Shown: positions 43,743 through 52,285 of the stretch, in pieces
How the letters are laid out: every line of letters begins with the position of its first letter
How positions within the stretch are numbered: the first letter of the stretch is position 1
NCBI GenBank assembly: GCA_024636835.1
Contig: JAGXGH010000142.1
Span: 1 to 56,427, forward strand
Source: Verrucomicrobiales bacterium
GTDB lineage: Bacteria; Verrucomicrobiota; Verrucomicrobiia; Verrucomicrobiales; SLCJ01
Direction: 5' to 3'
DNA: 56,427 nucleotides
Notes under the pieces: generated by a model
The model's input: the letters and a program-made list of their open reading frames with translations, nothing else
Database searches by the model: none
What the model was told of the DNA's origin: nothing
Translations under genes and position numbers: made by a program

Positions 43743-46514
43743 ATGCAGTTTAAATTATCCATCACCCTGGGCACCCTGTGTGCCGCATTCCTCTCCATGA
43801 TCTCAGCGCTCTCTGCCCAAGACGCCAGCATGGAAGGAATGACCATTGACCGTCTGCGCTGTGAATACCGTGACCAACCCCTCGGCATTGACCATCAGAA
43901 CCCGCGGTTGAGCTGGGAGCTGCAATCCGATACTCGCGGCGCAAAACAAACGGCCTATCAAATCCTCGTTTCCACCACTGCTGAAGGACTAAAAAACGGA
44001 CAAGGTGATCTGTGGGACAGCGGCAAAGTCACTTCATCACAAAGCTTCAGCATCGCTTACTCAGGTAAGCCACTTACCTCCAGCCTGCGTTGTTTCTGGA
44101 AGGTGAAGGTGTGGAATGGAGATGACAAACCGTCCGACTGGTCAACTCCTAGCTTCTGGGAAATGGGTCTGCTCAATGCGGACGACTGGCAAGCCGAGTG
44201 GATCAACGATGGCGTCCCGCTACCGGAAAAGGACGAGGATTTCTTCAAGGACAATCCGGCCCCGCTCTTCCGCAAACCCTTCGAGCTCACAGCTCCGGTA
44301 AAATCCGCACGCCTCTACATCTCCGCGCTCGGTTACTACAAAGCTTCGATCAATGGCAAACCCGTCGGCGACTACCATCTCGACCCACTGTGGACTATCC
44401 CCGATGAGCGCGTGTTCTACTCGGCATACGATGTCACCGATACCCTTAAGGAGTCCGAAAACTGCCTCGGTGTCTCCCTCGGCAACGCATGGTACAACCC
44501 ACTGCCGCTCCGCCTATGGAACCACGTCAATCTGCGCGAGCGTTTGACCGTTGGACGCCCGCAATTCATCGCCCATCTTCACATTGAATACACCGATGGC
44601 TCATCCGACATCATTGCCAGCGATTCGTCATGGAAAGTCACCCAGGGACCCATCCTCCGCAACAATGTCTTCCTCGGCGAAAAAGTCGATGCCCGCAAAT
44701 CCATCGATGGCTGGGATCAGCCGGGACTGGATGATTCGCATTGGGGCACCGCAAAAACCGCATCGGCTCCCAAAGGCCGCCTCGAAGCTCAATCGGCACC
44801 GGCGATTGAAATCATTGAAACCTTCCAACCCATTGCAGTAACCGAACCGAGCGAAGGCGTTTACATCGTCGATATGGGGCAAAACTTCGGCGGCTGGGCG
44901 AGCTTCGATTTCGATGTGCCGGCAGGAACGGAAATCACCATGCGCTACGGCGAACTACTCTACGACGATGGCACACTCAATCCGATGACCAGCGTCTGCG
45001 GGCAGATTAAAAGCAAGGACGGCAAACCCAAAACTCCGGGAGCCCCGCCCATCGCCTGGCAGGAAGATATCTATACCGCTCACGGCGGAGGAGAAACCTA
45101 CACCCCGCAATTCACCTTCCACGCCTTCCGCTACGTCGAAATCAAAGGACTTCCCTCGCCGCCCTCACTCGATTCCATCCAGGGCATGCGCATGAGCAGC
45201 GATGTCCAACCTGCCGGATCCTTCTCTTGTTCCAACGAGCTCTTCAACCAAATTCAGGAGATCTGTCTACGGACCTTTCAAAGCAATCTCTTTGGTGTCC
45301 AGTCCGATTGCCCGCACCGCGAGCGTTTCGGCTACGGGGGCGATCTCGTCGTCACCTCGGACGCCTTCATGCTGAACTACGACATGTCCACATTTTACCC
45401 CAAGTCCACGCGCGAGTGGGGGGACAGCGCGCTGCCGGACGGCATGCTCACCGACACCGCTCCCTCGGTGGGCATTCAATACTGCGGCGTGGGATGGGCG
45501 ATGGCACATCCACACCTGCAAACCCAACTCTATCGCTACTACGGCAACCGTAGATTGATTGAAGATCAGTATGCCATCACCAAGCGCTGGCTGGAACTGG
45601 TCAGAGCAAAATACCCGGATCATATCGTCACCGACGGACTGCACGACCACGAGGCTCTGGAGAAGGAACAAAAACCACCCATGGTCACCCCGCTCTACTG
45701 CGAATCCGCCCGTATGCTTTCGCAGATGGCGAAAGTCCTCGGCAAGGATGACGAAGCCAGGGAATACGCGCAACTGGCCGAGGATATCAAAAAGGCCTAC
45801 ATCGAGAAATTTGATGCCGACAAAACCGGCGTCATCGCCTCGGGATACCAAAACACGCAATCCTTCGCACTGTTCCTGGACATGCTTACAAAAGAATCAC
45901 GTCCGCTGGCGATGGCCCAATTGCTCAAGGATATTGAAAAACATGACGGCCATCTGACTACCGGGATTTTCGGAACGCGCTACATGTTGGATCTACTCAG
46001 TCGCGAGGGTCACGTCGCCGTCGCCAACGCCATGGTCAACAAACGCGATTTTCCCGGCTGGGGGCACATGCTTGAAAACGGTGCCACCACTCTCTGGGAG
46101 CACATGGAATTCAGCGACAGCACATTCAGCCACAATCACCCGATGTTCGGTTCGGTGAGCCAGTGGTTCTACAACTGGCTCGGCGGCATCGAGCCCGCCG
46201 CGGACGCCGTTGGTTTTGATCGCATCAATCTGCACCCACGCTTCGTCGATGGTTTGGACTGGGTGAAATGCTCACATCATTCCATCCATGGCCCCATCGT
46301 CTGCAATTGGAAACGCACAGGCGATACCGTGATCATGGACGTGCGCGTGCCAGTCAACGCCACCGCCGTTCTTCATCTTCCTTCAGCATCGTCCATCACC
46401 GAAAACGGAAATGCGGCTGAAGAAGCGGTGGGAGTGAAAGCACTCGAAGCTCAAGATGAAAGCATAAAACTGCAGTTGGAGTCCGGAAGCTATACCTTTA
46501 AAATCACACGTTGA
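43743..46514 (+). CDS. GH78 alpha-L-rhamnosidase, secreted
   Basis: 923 residues. GH78 hydrolyses terminal alpha-L-rhamnosides by inversion. N-terminal signal (MISALSAQ) then carbohydrate-binding beta domains (LRCEYRDQPLGIDHQNPRLSW; RLYISALGYYKASINGKPV). The (alpha/alpha)6 catalytic domain has SDCPHRERFGYGGD at about residue 525 with the general-acid region, and GATTLWEHMEF at about 780 with the base Glu. The RxER motif lacks the Asp of the common RDER form. It is the last gene of the apparent sulfatase-oxidoreductase-GH78 unit. Its product, L-rhamnose, is the substrate of the rhamnose module at 31.9-36.2 kb. Confidence 0.95.
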   Translation: MQFKLSITLGTLCAAFLSMISALSAQDASMEGMTIDRLRCEYRDQPLGIDHQNPRLSWELQSDTRGAKQTAYQILVSTTAEGLKNGQGDLWDSGKVTSSQSFSIAYSGKPLTSSLRCFWKVKVWNGDDKPSDWSTPSFWEMGLLNADDWQAEWINDGVPLPEKDEDFFKDNPAPLFRKPFELTAPVKSARLYISALGYYKASINGKPVGDYHLDPLWTIPDERVFYSAYDVTDTLKESENCLGVSLGNAWYNPLPLRLWNHVNLRERLTVGRPQFIAHLHIEYTDGSSDIIASDSSWKVTQGPILRNNVFLGEKVDARKSIDGWDQPGLDDSHWGTAKTASAPKGRLEAQSAPAIEIIETFQPIAVTEPSEGVYIVDMGQNFGGWASFDFDVPAGTEITMRYGELLYDDGTLNPMTSVCGQIKSKDGKPKTPGAPPIAWQEDIYTAHGGGETYTPQFTFHAFRYVEIKGLPSPPSLDSIQGMRMSSDVQPAGSFSCSNELFNQIQEICLRTFQSNLFGVQSDCPHRERFGYGGDLVVTSDAFMLNYDMSTFYPKSTREWGDSALPDGMLTDTAPSVGIQYCGVGWAMAHPHLQTQLYRYYGNRRLIEDQYAITKRWLELVRAKYPDHIVTDGLHDHEALEKEQKPPMVTPLYCESARMLSQMAKVLGKDDEAREYAQLAEDIKKAYIEKFDADKTGVIASGYQNTQSFALFLDMLTKESRPLAMAQLLKDIEKHDGHLTTGIFGTRYMLDLLSREGHVAVANAMVNKRDFPGWGHMLENGATTLWEHMEFSDSTFSHNHPMFGSVSQWFYNWLGGIEPAADAVGFDRINLHPRFVDGLDWVKCSHHSIHGPIVCNWKRTGDTVIMDVRVPVNATAVLHLPSASSITENGNAAEEAVGVKALEAQDESIKLQLESGSYTFKITR

Positions 46515-46533
46515 TCACCCATTGATAGAGCTA

Positions 46534-46554
46534 AAGCAATTTTAGGGATTGCTT
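46534..46554. terminator. Convergent terminator hairpin between GH78 and sulfatase
   Basis: Perfect 7-bp stem AAGCAAT-TTTAGGG-ATTGCTT. Its right half overlaps the last codons of the minus-strand sulfatase. It lies 20 bp after the GH78 stop, so it could end transcripts from both sides. Confidence 0.6.
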
Positions 46555-48368
46555 GTTCCAAATGTTTCAAGATGAAAGAACTGTCGGTCTTCCATTGATG
46601 TCAGACGATAGCGCATCTCGTGTTTTCCGTTACCAAGATCCGTGGAATCGACAAACTCAAGCAGTGAGCTGTCCCAACTTTGAAGATCGGTAGACCTCTT
46701 AGGTATCAGGGTGAGGTCATCGGTGTCAGTATCGACCACATAAGTCAAAATCAGTTCATTGGCAGAGAACCCCAAACTCGTAAGATCCTCGAAAGCCGTA
46801 TTGAATTGAGGTGTTGAGACAGCAGAAAGGGCGTCACTACCGAAAGCATATTCAAGCAAGTTTGAAATGCCGTCCTTATCGGCATCTGAAGCGGGCTCAT
46901 TCAAAAGAGGATCACTATTAGCCCATGTAGCATAGGTAGTACCCGACCGCTGCCCCTGAACAGACAAAGCGGCAGATAAGCTACTCACCACAGCAGATTG
47001 AGAGGCAGACACCTCTTCAACTTCATAACGATAGCTCGAAAGGTCGTAGAGATCATAAGCATCACTTACATTAATCAACCTCCAGTCCGAGGTGCGAATG
47101 GTAGTGAGTGAGCCCCACCTCGAATACGCTTGATTTTTTCCCGAAGCATAGGGATTACGGATCATAGGAACCAATGAGGTGCCGTCAGGTCCAGCGGGTA
47201 CCGATAGCCCGCACAATTCAGCGATAGTCGGATAGATATCAATAGTCTCTACAACACCATTGGTTTGGATTCCCTTGTAAGCGTCTGGCATAATGCCCGA
47301 CTGAGGCCGGATGATCAAGGGAGCCTCAAGCGAACGTTCTAAAACTTTGTGTTTCCCTATTAGACCGTAATCATCGAGACACCAGCCGTGATCTCCCCAA
47401 AGAACCACGATGGTGTCGTCAGCCAAGCCAAGAGCATCCAGCTCTGCAAGAACCTTGCCCACTTGGGCATCGATATAAGAGACGCAGGCAAAATAAGCAT
47501 GACGCAGCTGATCGCGGTCGGAGCCGTTGGTATAGGCGCCGATTTCACCCGAGTCTGTGGTGGTAGCCGGGTTGGCTCCAGTTGGTTTGGATGCAGGGCT
47601 GGCCGCAGGAAGCGTAGCGGGATCATAAAGATCCCAGTAGGCCTTGGGCGCGTTGAACGGCAGGTGAGGTTTAAAAAAGCCCACCGCCATACAAAAGCGC
47701 GTTCCGTCATCTTTAAACTCGCGGAGCTTTTCAATCGCCGCCTGTGCCATTTGCCCATCGGGATAGGCCTCATCGGGCAGGCTTTGGCCCGTTCCATCGA
47801 CACCGATCTCCCAGGCCGAGGTCGAGCCTCTGACTCGTCCCGTTCCATCGGCATAGGCGAAAAGCGGGTAGCGTTGCGCGCCCCACTTATCATGACCGTA
47901 AAGAACTTCGTTCCAAGAATAGCGCATATCCGGATTTGTCGCGCTACTACGACCGATATCGTAGGTTCCCGAATCATTCCAGCCGTAGCCGTCCGGTTCA
48001 TGGGTGATCTTCCCGAGTGATACAGTATGCCAGCCGTTTCGACGCAGCAGATCAACCCAGCTTTCAGGCGCAGCCGGAAGAGAGCTAGGCATCTGGTCGA
48101 AAGCCCCGTTGTCATCTGTGGTAGACGTCGGGCGCAAACCACTCATCAAAGCGTATCGCGAGGCTCCGCAGGTCGGCACCGCCACGTAATGGTTTCTAAA
48201 CAACCGCCCCTGACTAGCTAGAGAATCAATATTCGGCGTAACCATGTGGGCCTCACCGTAGCAGCCAAGCTCGGGGCGCAGGTCATCCACTGCGATAAAA
48301 AGCACATTGGGCGGAACTGCCGAGACAGCAGTCACACAGAAGACGAAGAGCAGTGAGCGAAAGATCAT
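46542..48368 (-). CDS. Iduronate-2-sulfatase-like S1 sulfatase with Verrucomicrobia C-terminal segment
   Basis: 608 residues. Signal peptide (SLLFVFCVTAVSA), metal site PPNVLFIAVDDLRPELGCYG, formylglycine motif C-G-A-S-R with C67 in PTCGASRYALMSG, and late metal site WGDHGWCLDDYGLIGKHKVLERS, all as in iduronate-2-sulfatase-like S1 enzymes. An extra C-terminal part (about residues 480-608) holds DADKDGISNLLEYAFGSD followed by a beta domain, a frequent add-on in this phylum. ATG at 48368 overlaps the stop of the upstream esterase by 4 bp, so the two are translationally coupled. Desulfation and de-esterification are thus paired. Confidence 0.92.
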   Translation of the reverse strand: MIFRSLLFVFCVTAVSAVPPNVLFIAVDDLRPELGCYGEAHMVTPNIDSLASQGRLFRNHYVAVPTCGASRYALMSGLRPTSTTDDNGAFDQMPSSLPAAPESWVDLLRRNGWHTVSLGKITHEPDGYGWNDSGTYDIGRSSATNPDMRYSWNEVLYGHDKWGAQRYPLFAYADGTGRVRGSTSAWEIGVDGTGQSLPDEAYPDGQMAQAAIEKLREFKDDGTRFCMAVGFFKPHLPFNAPKAYWDLYDPATLPAASPASKPTGANPATTTDSGEIGAYTNGSDRDQLRHAYFACVSYIDAQVGKVLAELDALGLADDTIVVLWGDHGWCLDDYGLIGKHKVLERSLEAPLIIRPQSGIMPDAYKGIQTNGVVETIDIYPTIAELCGLSVPAGPDGTSLVPMIRNPYASGKNQAYSRWGSLTTIRTSDWRLINVSDAYDLYDLSSYRYEVEEVSASQSAVVSSLSAALSVQGQRSGTTYATWANSDPLLNEPASDADKDGISNLLEYAFGSDALSAVSTPQFNTAFEDLTSLGFSANELILTYVVDTDTDDLTLIPKRSTDLQSWDSSLLEFVDSTDLGNGKHEMRYRLTSMEDRQFFHLETFGTSNP

Positions 48369-51148
48369 GGGGTTACTTGATAAAGGTCGAAGCCATTCAG
48401 AACCAGGAAGTTGTCACTTCCGTTCGAGCGAGTGGAGCGCAGTTGAATGGTAGCTAGCGATGAACCGTCGTGAGTGAAGGTAAACTCTATCGTCGGTATC
48501 TGGGAGTCAGAAATGAAGGTTGTGTCGAGCCCGGCGGAACCCAGAGCTGTCGGTTCGACTGAATCCTGAAGAACACCCCCGATTTTTGCCTCGATGAGGT
48601 TTGGAGTGGTGGTCGTCGTTCCTTGGGCAAAACCGAGTGCACTTCCGGTAAATGGATCGAGATGCTTGGATCGGAACCGATAGTCTCCCGCAGCGAGTCC
48701 GCTGATTGTGATATCGATAGCGCCCTCGCGTGTAGCTATGAAATCAGAAACCAGAAACGAAAGCGAGGTGTCTCCACCGGGGATTGCTCTAGTGCTCTCG
48801 GTGTTGGCTCCGCGAAATTCAAAGTTGGTGGCATTGGGTTGTGAAACCGTGACTTGATGCGATCCGATTGTTTTAATGTAGGACGCTTCGTTGGCAGATT
48901 GGGTATGCGATCCGGAGATGATGCGGTATCCCGACTGACTGGGTGAACCAAGGGCGTCGTTCCGGTTGAATTCCACACCCAACACCGAAGTGTAAGTCAC
49001 ATCAACCGTTGGCTCCACGCTTTGGTAGCCAACGCCATCGTACCACGCGCGGTTGTTCCCGCCGGTCGTGATGTTGTTGTCGATATACACATTAACAACC
49101 GAGCCGCCCGAAACTTCCACCTCGCCGAGATTGATTCCGAAAAGATTGCGGACGTAGATTGATCCGCTCAATCCACCTTCCACAGTCGGGCTATTCGTGA
49201 AATCGAGGCTTGCCGCGTTGGTCACTCCGACAGTAGTCGCACCGCCAACTGCAGGTTCACCGGGTGAGCTGAAAGTCGTCAGCGAGCCGCTATTCAGCCC
49301 GGCCGAAAGAACCCAATTTTGGGAGTCGCTATCCACCTGATCCCAGTAAAAAGCCCAAATGTTGTAGGTCCCATCGGCGAGGCCGGTGATCTGGGTGGTC
49401 AACTCCGGAAGAGTCGTAGTGGTGGAACCTTGAAAAACAGTGTCGTCATTCACCTCATACGCAGCACCTCGCTTGTTCCACTGGGTGGCACTAGTATCGG
49501 ACGAATCCGGCCCCACCCATGTGGTGATATCGAGTGATCCGCCAGTCGCAAAGGTGTTGCCGCCCCCCCCCTCAGCGGCATCTATATATGTGATCAGGCC
49601 GCTAGGTGGCTCTGCTGCCGGCAGGACCGAGCCGGTTTCGATCCCGATGTTGGAAAAACTAGCCTGAGTTGCGTTCAGGTTGCCGGTCATCAGGAATGCA
49701 ACACTGTTATAGCTGTAATCCGCCACCGCTTGGTTGAGGAGGTTCTGAGATGGGATATACGCACCGAGGTCGGTAAAGTTAACTGAAATATCGAGATTGG
49801 AACCGTTGCGGGCGATCATCAGAGTGAACTCAATCGGCGTGTTTGCCGGCACCGTGGCATCGGCCGCCGGAACGGGGCCGAGCGTAGTGGAACTCGCACT
49901 CTCGAATGGATTGCTAGTTCCCGTTCCGTCACCAGCTGCCATTGTGGCGTCGGCGGTGGCTGGAGCACTCGCCCAAATGCCAACGTAGCCAGTGCCATCG
50001 CCAGTGGTTACAGGGTTATCGCCATCGAACAAACCGATGCGAAAATTGTCTCCGCTGAGTTTTGCGTTAATCGTCACCGACCCAGTGAGCCTAATAAACT
50101 CACCATCCGCCAGTGTGACCGGATCGAAATTGGCGGCGATGCTGTCCCCATCAGCGTCGCTGGTGACGGGCGAAGCGGTCGTCGCACTACCGCCCGAAAA
50201 TCCGGCATCGCCGAAAATACGCACCCAGTCGGTGACTGGAGAAGGCGCCGCGTGCGGATCCGACAGGTAACCAAGAGAGACCAGGAATTCATCCGTCTTG
50301 AAGAGGGTATTCTGATAACCGTAAAACGGTCCGCTGGAGTCGCCGAGCACGTCGAAATTGAAAAAACTGTGTGGCTGACCTTCATAAAGTTGGAGGTCGC
50401 AGCGGATACCTTGAGCATCCATCAATGCTTTGTAGCTTTTCCCCGTGGCGACCGGTATCAGGGCGTCATTCGTGCCAAGGAAAAACACCGTAGGCGGTGC
50501 GGTGGCGTCGATGTTATTCATCGGTGAGATAGTCTCCCAATAAGCCTGCACCGTGCTGTAACCGTAGCCACCGGGCCCGTTGTCAATGACTGGATTATAA
50601 AGAACCAAAGCGTTGGGCTTGGAACTGATGGCAAGGTTCTCTTCCGGTTCCTCGTAGCTGCTGAGCGTGCCCGCGGCAGCTGCGACATGGCCACCTGCGG
50701 AACCTCCACCGGCAGCGATACGGTTGGGATCGATCCCCAATTCGGCTGCGTGTTCGCGGACATAACGAATGGCGGATTTCCCGTCCTTAACACACTCTTG
50801 CGGGGTCGTGCCATGGATATTCTTCACCCTGTATTCCGCCGAGATCGCAACGATACCGCGCGAGGCGAGATATTCGCAATGTGGATGAAAGTGACTCGAC
50901 GAACCGCTGACCCAGCCGCCGCCAAAGAAAAACACGATGGCGGGACGGCTGTCGGATGCTTGATGACCATCCGGCTTAAACACATCCAGATGCAAGGTGA
51001 CTGCCCCCCCTGTGCTGTTCTCCGTCTGCTTGTAGGGAATGATCTGATCCGGCGTGAAGCCAGGAATGTCGTAGGCATGGAGCGAGACGAGCGAACTCAG
51101 TAGCACACACAGACGGAGCAAATGATGAGTTTTAGACATTATACGCAT
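48365..51148 (-). CDS. Secreted alpha/beta-hydrolase esterase fused to an unrecognised domain found in two neighbours
   Basis: About 927 residues from ATG 51148; an in-frame ATG at 51187 lies inside a terminator stem, so it is disfavoured. Signal peptide (LLRLCVLLSSLVSLHA). The hydrolase at about residues 20-290 has an oxyanion FFFGGGW, nucleophile motif GGGSAGGH, acid GTNDALIPV and His in EGQPHSFF, a BD-FAE/acetylxylan-esterase-like set. Next comes a beta-rich lectin-like domain. The ~190-residue YIDA...WYDGVGY domain (about 510-700) is shared with the proteins at 51253 and 52286. A last beta domain ends the protein. There is no PEP-CTERM. It is coupled to the sulfatase by ATGA. Confidence 0.85.
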   Translation of the reverse strand: MRIMSKTHHLLRLCVLLSSLVSLHAYDIPGFTPDQIIPYKQTENSTGGAVTLHLDVFKPDGHQASDSRPAIVFFFGGGWVSGSSSHFHPHCEYLASRGIVAISAEYRVKNIHGTTPQECVKDGKSAIRYVREHAAELGIDPNRIAAGGGSAGGHVAAAAGTLSSYEEPEENLAISSKPNALVLYNPVIDNGPGGYGYSTVQAYWETISPMNNIDATAPPTVFFLGTNDALIPVATGKSYKALMDAQGIRCDLQLYEGQPHSFFNFDVLGDSSGPFYGYQNTLFKTDEFLVSLGYLSDPHAAPSPVTDWVRIFGDAGFSGGSATTASPVTSDADGDSIAANFDPVTLADGEFIRLTGSVTINAKLSGDNFRIGLFDGDNPVTTGDGTGYVGIWASAPATADATMAAGDGTGTSNPFESASSTTLGPVPAADATVPANTPIEFTLMIARNGSNLDISVNFTDLGAYIPSQNLLNQAVADYSYNSVAFLMTGNLNATQASFSNIGIETGSVLPAAEPPSGLITYIDAAEGGGGNTFATGGSLDITTWVGPDSSDTSATQWNKRGAAYEVNDDTVFQGSTTTTLPELTTQITGLADGTYNIWAFYWDQVDSDSQNWVLSAGLNSGSLTTFSSPGEPAVGGATTVGVTNAASLDFTNSPTVEGGLSGSIYVRNLFGINLGEVEVSGGSVVNVYIDNNITTGGNNRAWYDGVGYQSVEPTVDVTYTSVLGVEFNRNDALGSPSQSGYRIISGSHTQSANEASYIKTIGSHQVTVSQPNATNFEFRGANTESTRAIPGGDTSLSFLVSDFIATREGAIDITISGLAAGDYRFRSKHLDPFTGSALGFAQGTTTTTPNLIEAKIGGVLQDSVEPTALGSAGLDTTFISDSQIPTIEFTFTHDGSSLATIQLRSTRSNGSDNFLVLNGFDLYQVTP

Positions 51149-51176
51149 GTGATCTAAGGCATCGGAGGCTGGCACT

Positions 51177-51219
51177 AAAACGCCCATCCCAAGGAGGCGC
51201 GCCTCTCAGGATGAGCGTT
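51177..51219 (-). terminator. Strong terminator downstream of the PEP-CTERM gene
   Basis: Stem AACGCCCATCC / GGATGAGCGTT (one G-T pair) enclosing a perfect GAGGCGCGCCTC palindrome; the minus-strand transcript continues into TTTT. It separates the PEP-CTERM gene from the esterase-sulfatase pair. Confidence 0.8.
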
Positions 51220-51252
51220 TGTTTAAAGAACGTTGAGAAGCCGCTATCGAGA

Positions 51253-52002
51253 TTAACGACGACGGCGAAGACCCAAGGCGAGTCCGCCAAATCCGATCAG
51301 AAGAGTAGATGAAGGCTCAGGAACAGCTTCAAAGCCAACGCCATCATACCACGTGCGGTCAGTACTGCCACCTCCGATCAATTGATCCACAAAGACGTCA
51401 ACAGTACCCGATCCTCCCGAAACTGTAACCTCACCTAGGTTAACACCATACATTCGGCGCTCCGCTGTGAGGCTACCCTCGTTAGCTATCTTAAGGACAG
51501 TGCTATCAAAAGATAGACCAGCTGTATCGATTCCAGAACTTGTCGCTCCCGTTACTGAAGGCTGCCCAACAGAACTATAAGTGGACAAAGAGCCCGAGGT
51601 GAGACCCGCCGAAATCGTCCAGTTTTGCGTGCCGCTAGCGACTTGATCCCAATAAAAAGCCCAAATCACGTAAGTGCCGTCCGCCAGTCCGGTGATTGTA
51701 GTGGTCAACTCAGGCATGTCATCAGAAGTAACGACTTCATGAAGTGCTTGAAAAACGTCTTCGTTCGAACCATTTCCGAAATCGGTACCAGTTCGCCGCT
51801 GCCACTTATCTTCAATAGCACCAGAACCATTCGTTGTCAGGTCTACCCAGCTCGTGTTTGAAAGCGATCCGCCGGTGGCAAAAGTATTTCCAGAGCTACC
51901 TGCAAGAGCATCCACGTAGGTGATTGCTGCCTGAGAAGTGGTAAGAGACATTGCGATGCCTGCAAAGATACTGAGCGAGAAAGTGGTTTTCGAATGATTC
52001 AT
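51253..52002 (-). CDS. PEP-CTERM protein consisting of a single copy of the shared unrecognised domain
   Basis: 249 residues: signal peptide (SIFAGIAMSLTTSQAA), then one copy of the shared domain (ITYVDALAGSSGNTFATGG...WAFYWDQVASGTQNW...MYGVNLGEVTVSGG...RTWYDGVGFE). The PEP-CTERM tail follows: VPEPSSTLLIGFGGLALGL plus RRRR. It is the minimal version of the domain found in both neighbours, so its boundaries can be read from it. Its function is unknown; surface exposure by exosortase is inferred. A terminator at 51177-51219 follows, so it may be its own transcript. A 283-bp gap precedes it. Confidence 0.85.
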   Translation of the reverse strand: MNHSKTTFSLSIFAGIAMSLTTSQAAITYVDALAGSSGNTFATGGSLSNTSWVDLTTNGSGAIEDKWQRRTGTDFGNGSNEDVFQALHEVVTSDDMPELTTTITGLADGTYVIWAFYWDQVASGTQNWTISAGLTSGSLSTYSSVGQPSVTGATSSGIDTAGLSFDSTVLKIANEGSLTAERRMYGVNLGEVTVSGGSGTVDVFVDQLIGGGSTDRTWYDGVGFEAVPEPSSTLLIGFGGLALGLRRRR

Positions 52003-52232
52003 AAGGTTGTTGTGAGTTTTACGTGTCCCCTATCATAAGAACAACTGTCATTAGGAGTAACCCAAATCGAAGCATAAGTGTGCCTGATATAAATATATGC
52101 CCAAAAATTATGGCTTGATCACGCAGATTGCAATGATTTTTCAAAAAAATCAATCTTGATTGAAGCGGCCTGAAAAACCGACATGGAAAGGTATCACTCC
52201 ATCGAAAAATCCCTAAGAATCAGTCACCTGAG

Positions 52233-52271
52233 AAAAAAACGCCCAGCCGCATTTCATCGAGATTGGCTTGG
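52233..52271 (-). terminator. Terminator downstream of the 52286 gene
   Basis: On the minus strand CCAAGCC pairs with GGCTGGG (one mismatch), followed shortly by a run of seven T. It lies 14 bp past the stop of the minus-strand gene at 52286. Confidence 0.65.
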
Positions 52272-52285
52272 ACAACTTTTGCCGA

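Noticed and set aside
45267..45860. 197-codon minus-strand frame inside the GH78 gene
   Set aside because: Antisense to the catalytic domain of the rhamnosidase, with no domain or start signal.
47360..48142. 260-codon minus-strand and 210-codon plus-strand frames inside the second sulfatase
   Set aside because: Both overlap the active-site half of a clear S1 sulfatase in another frame and show no family features.
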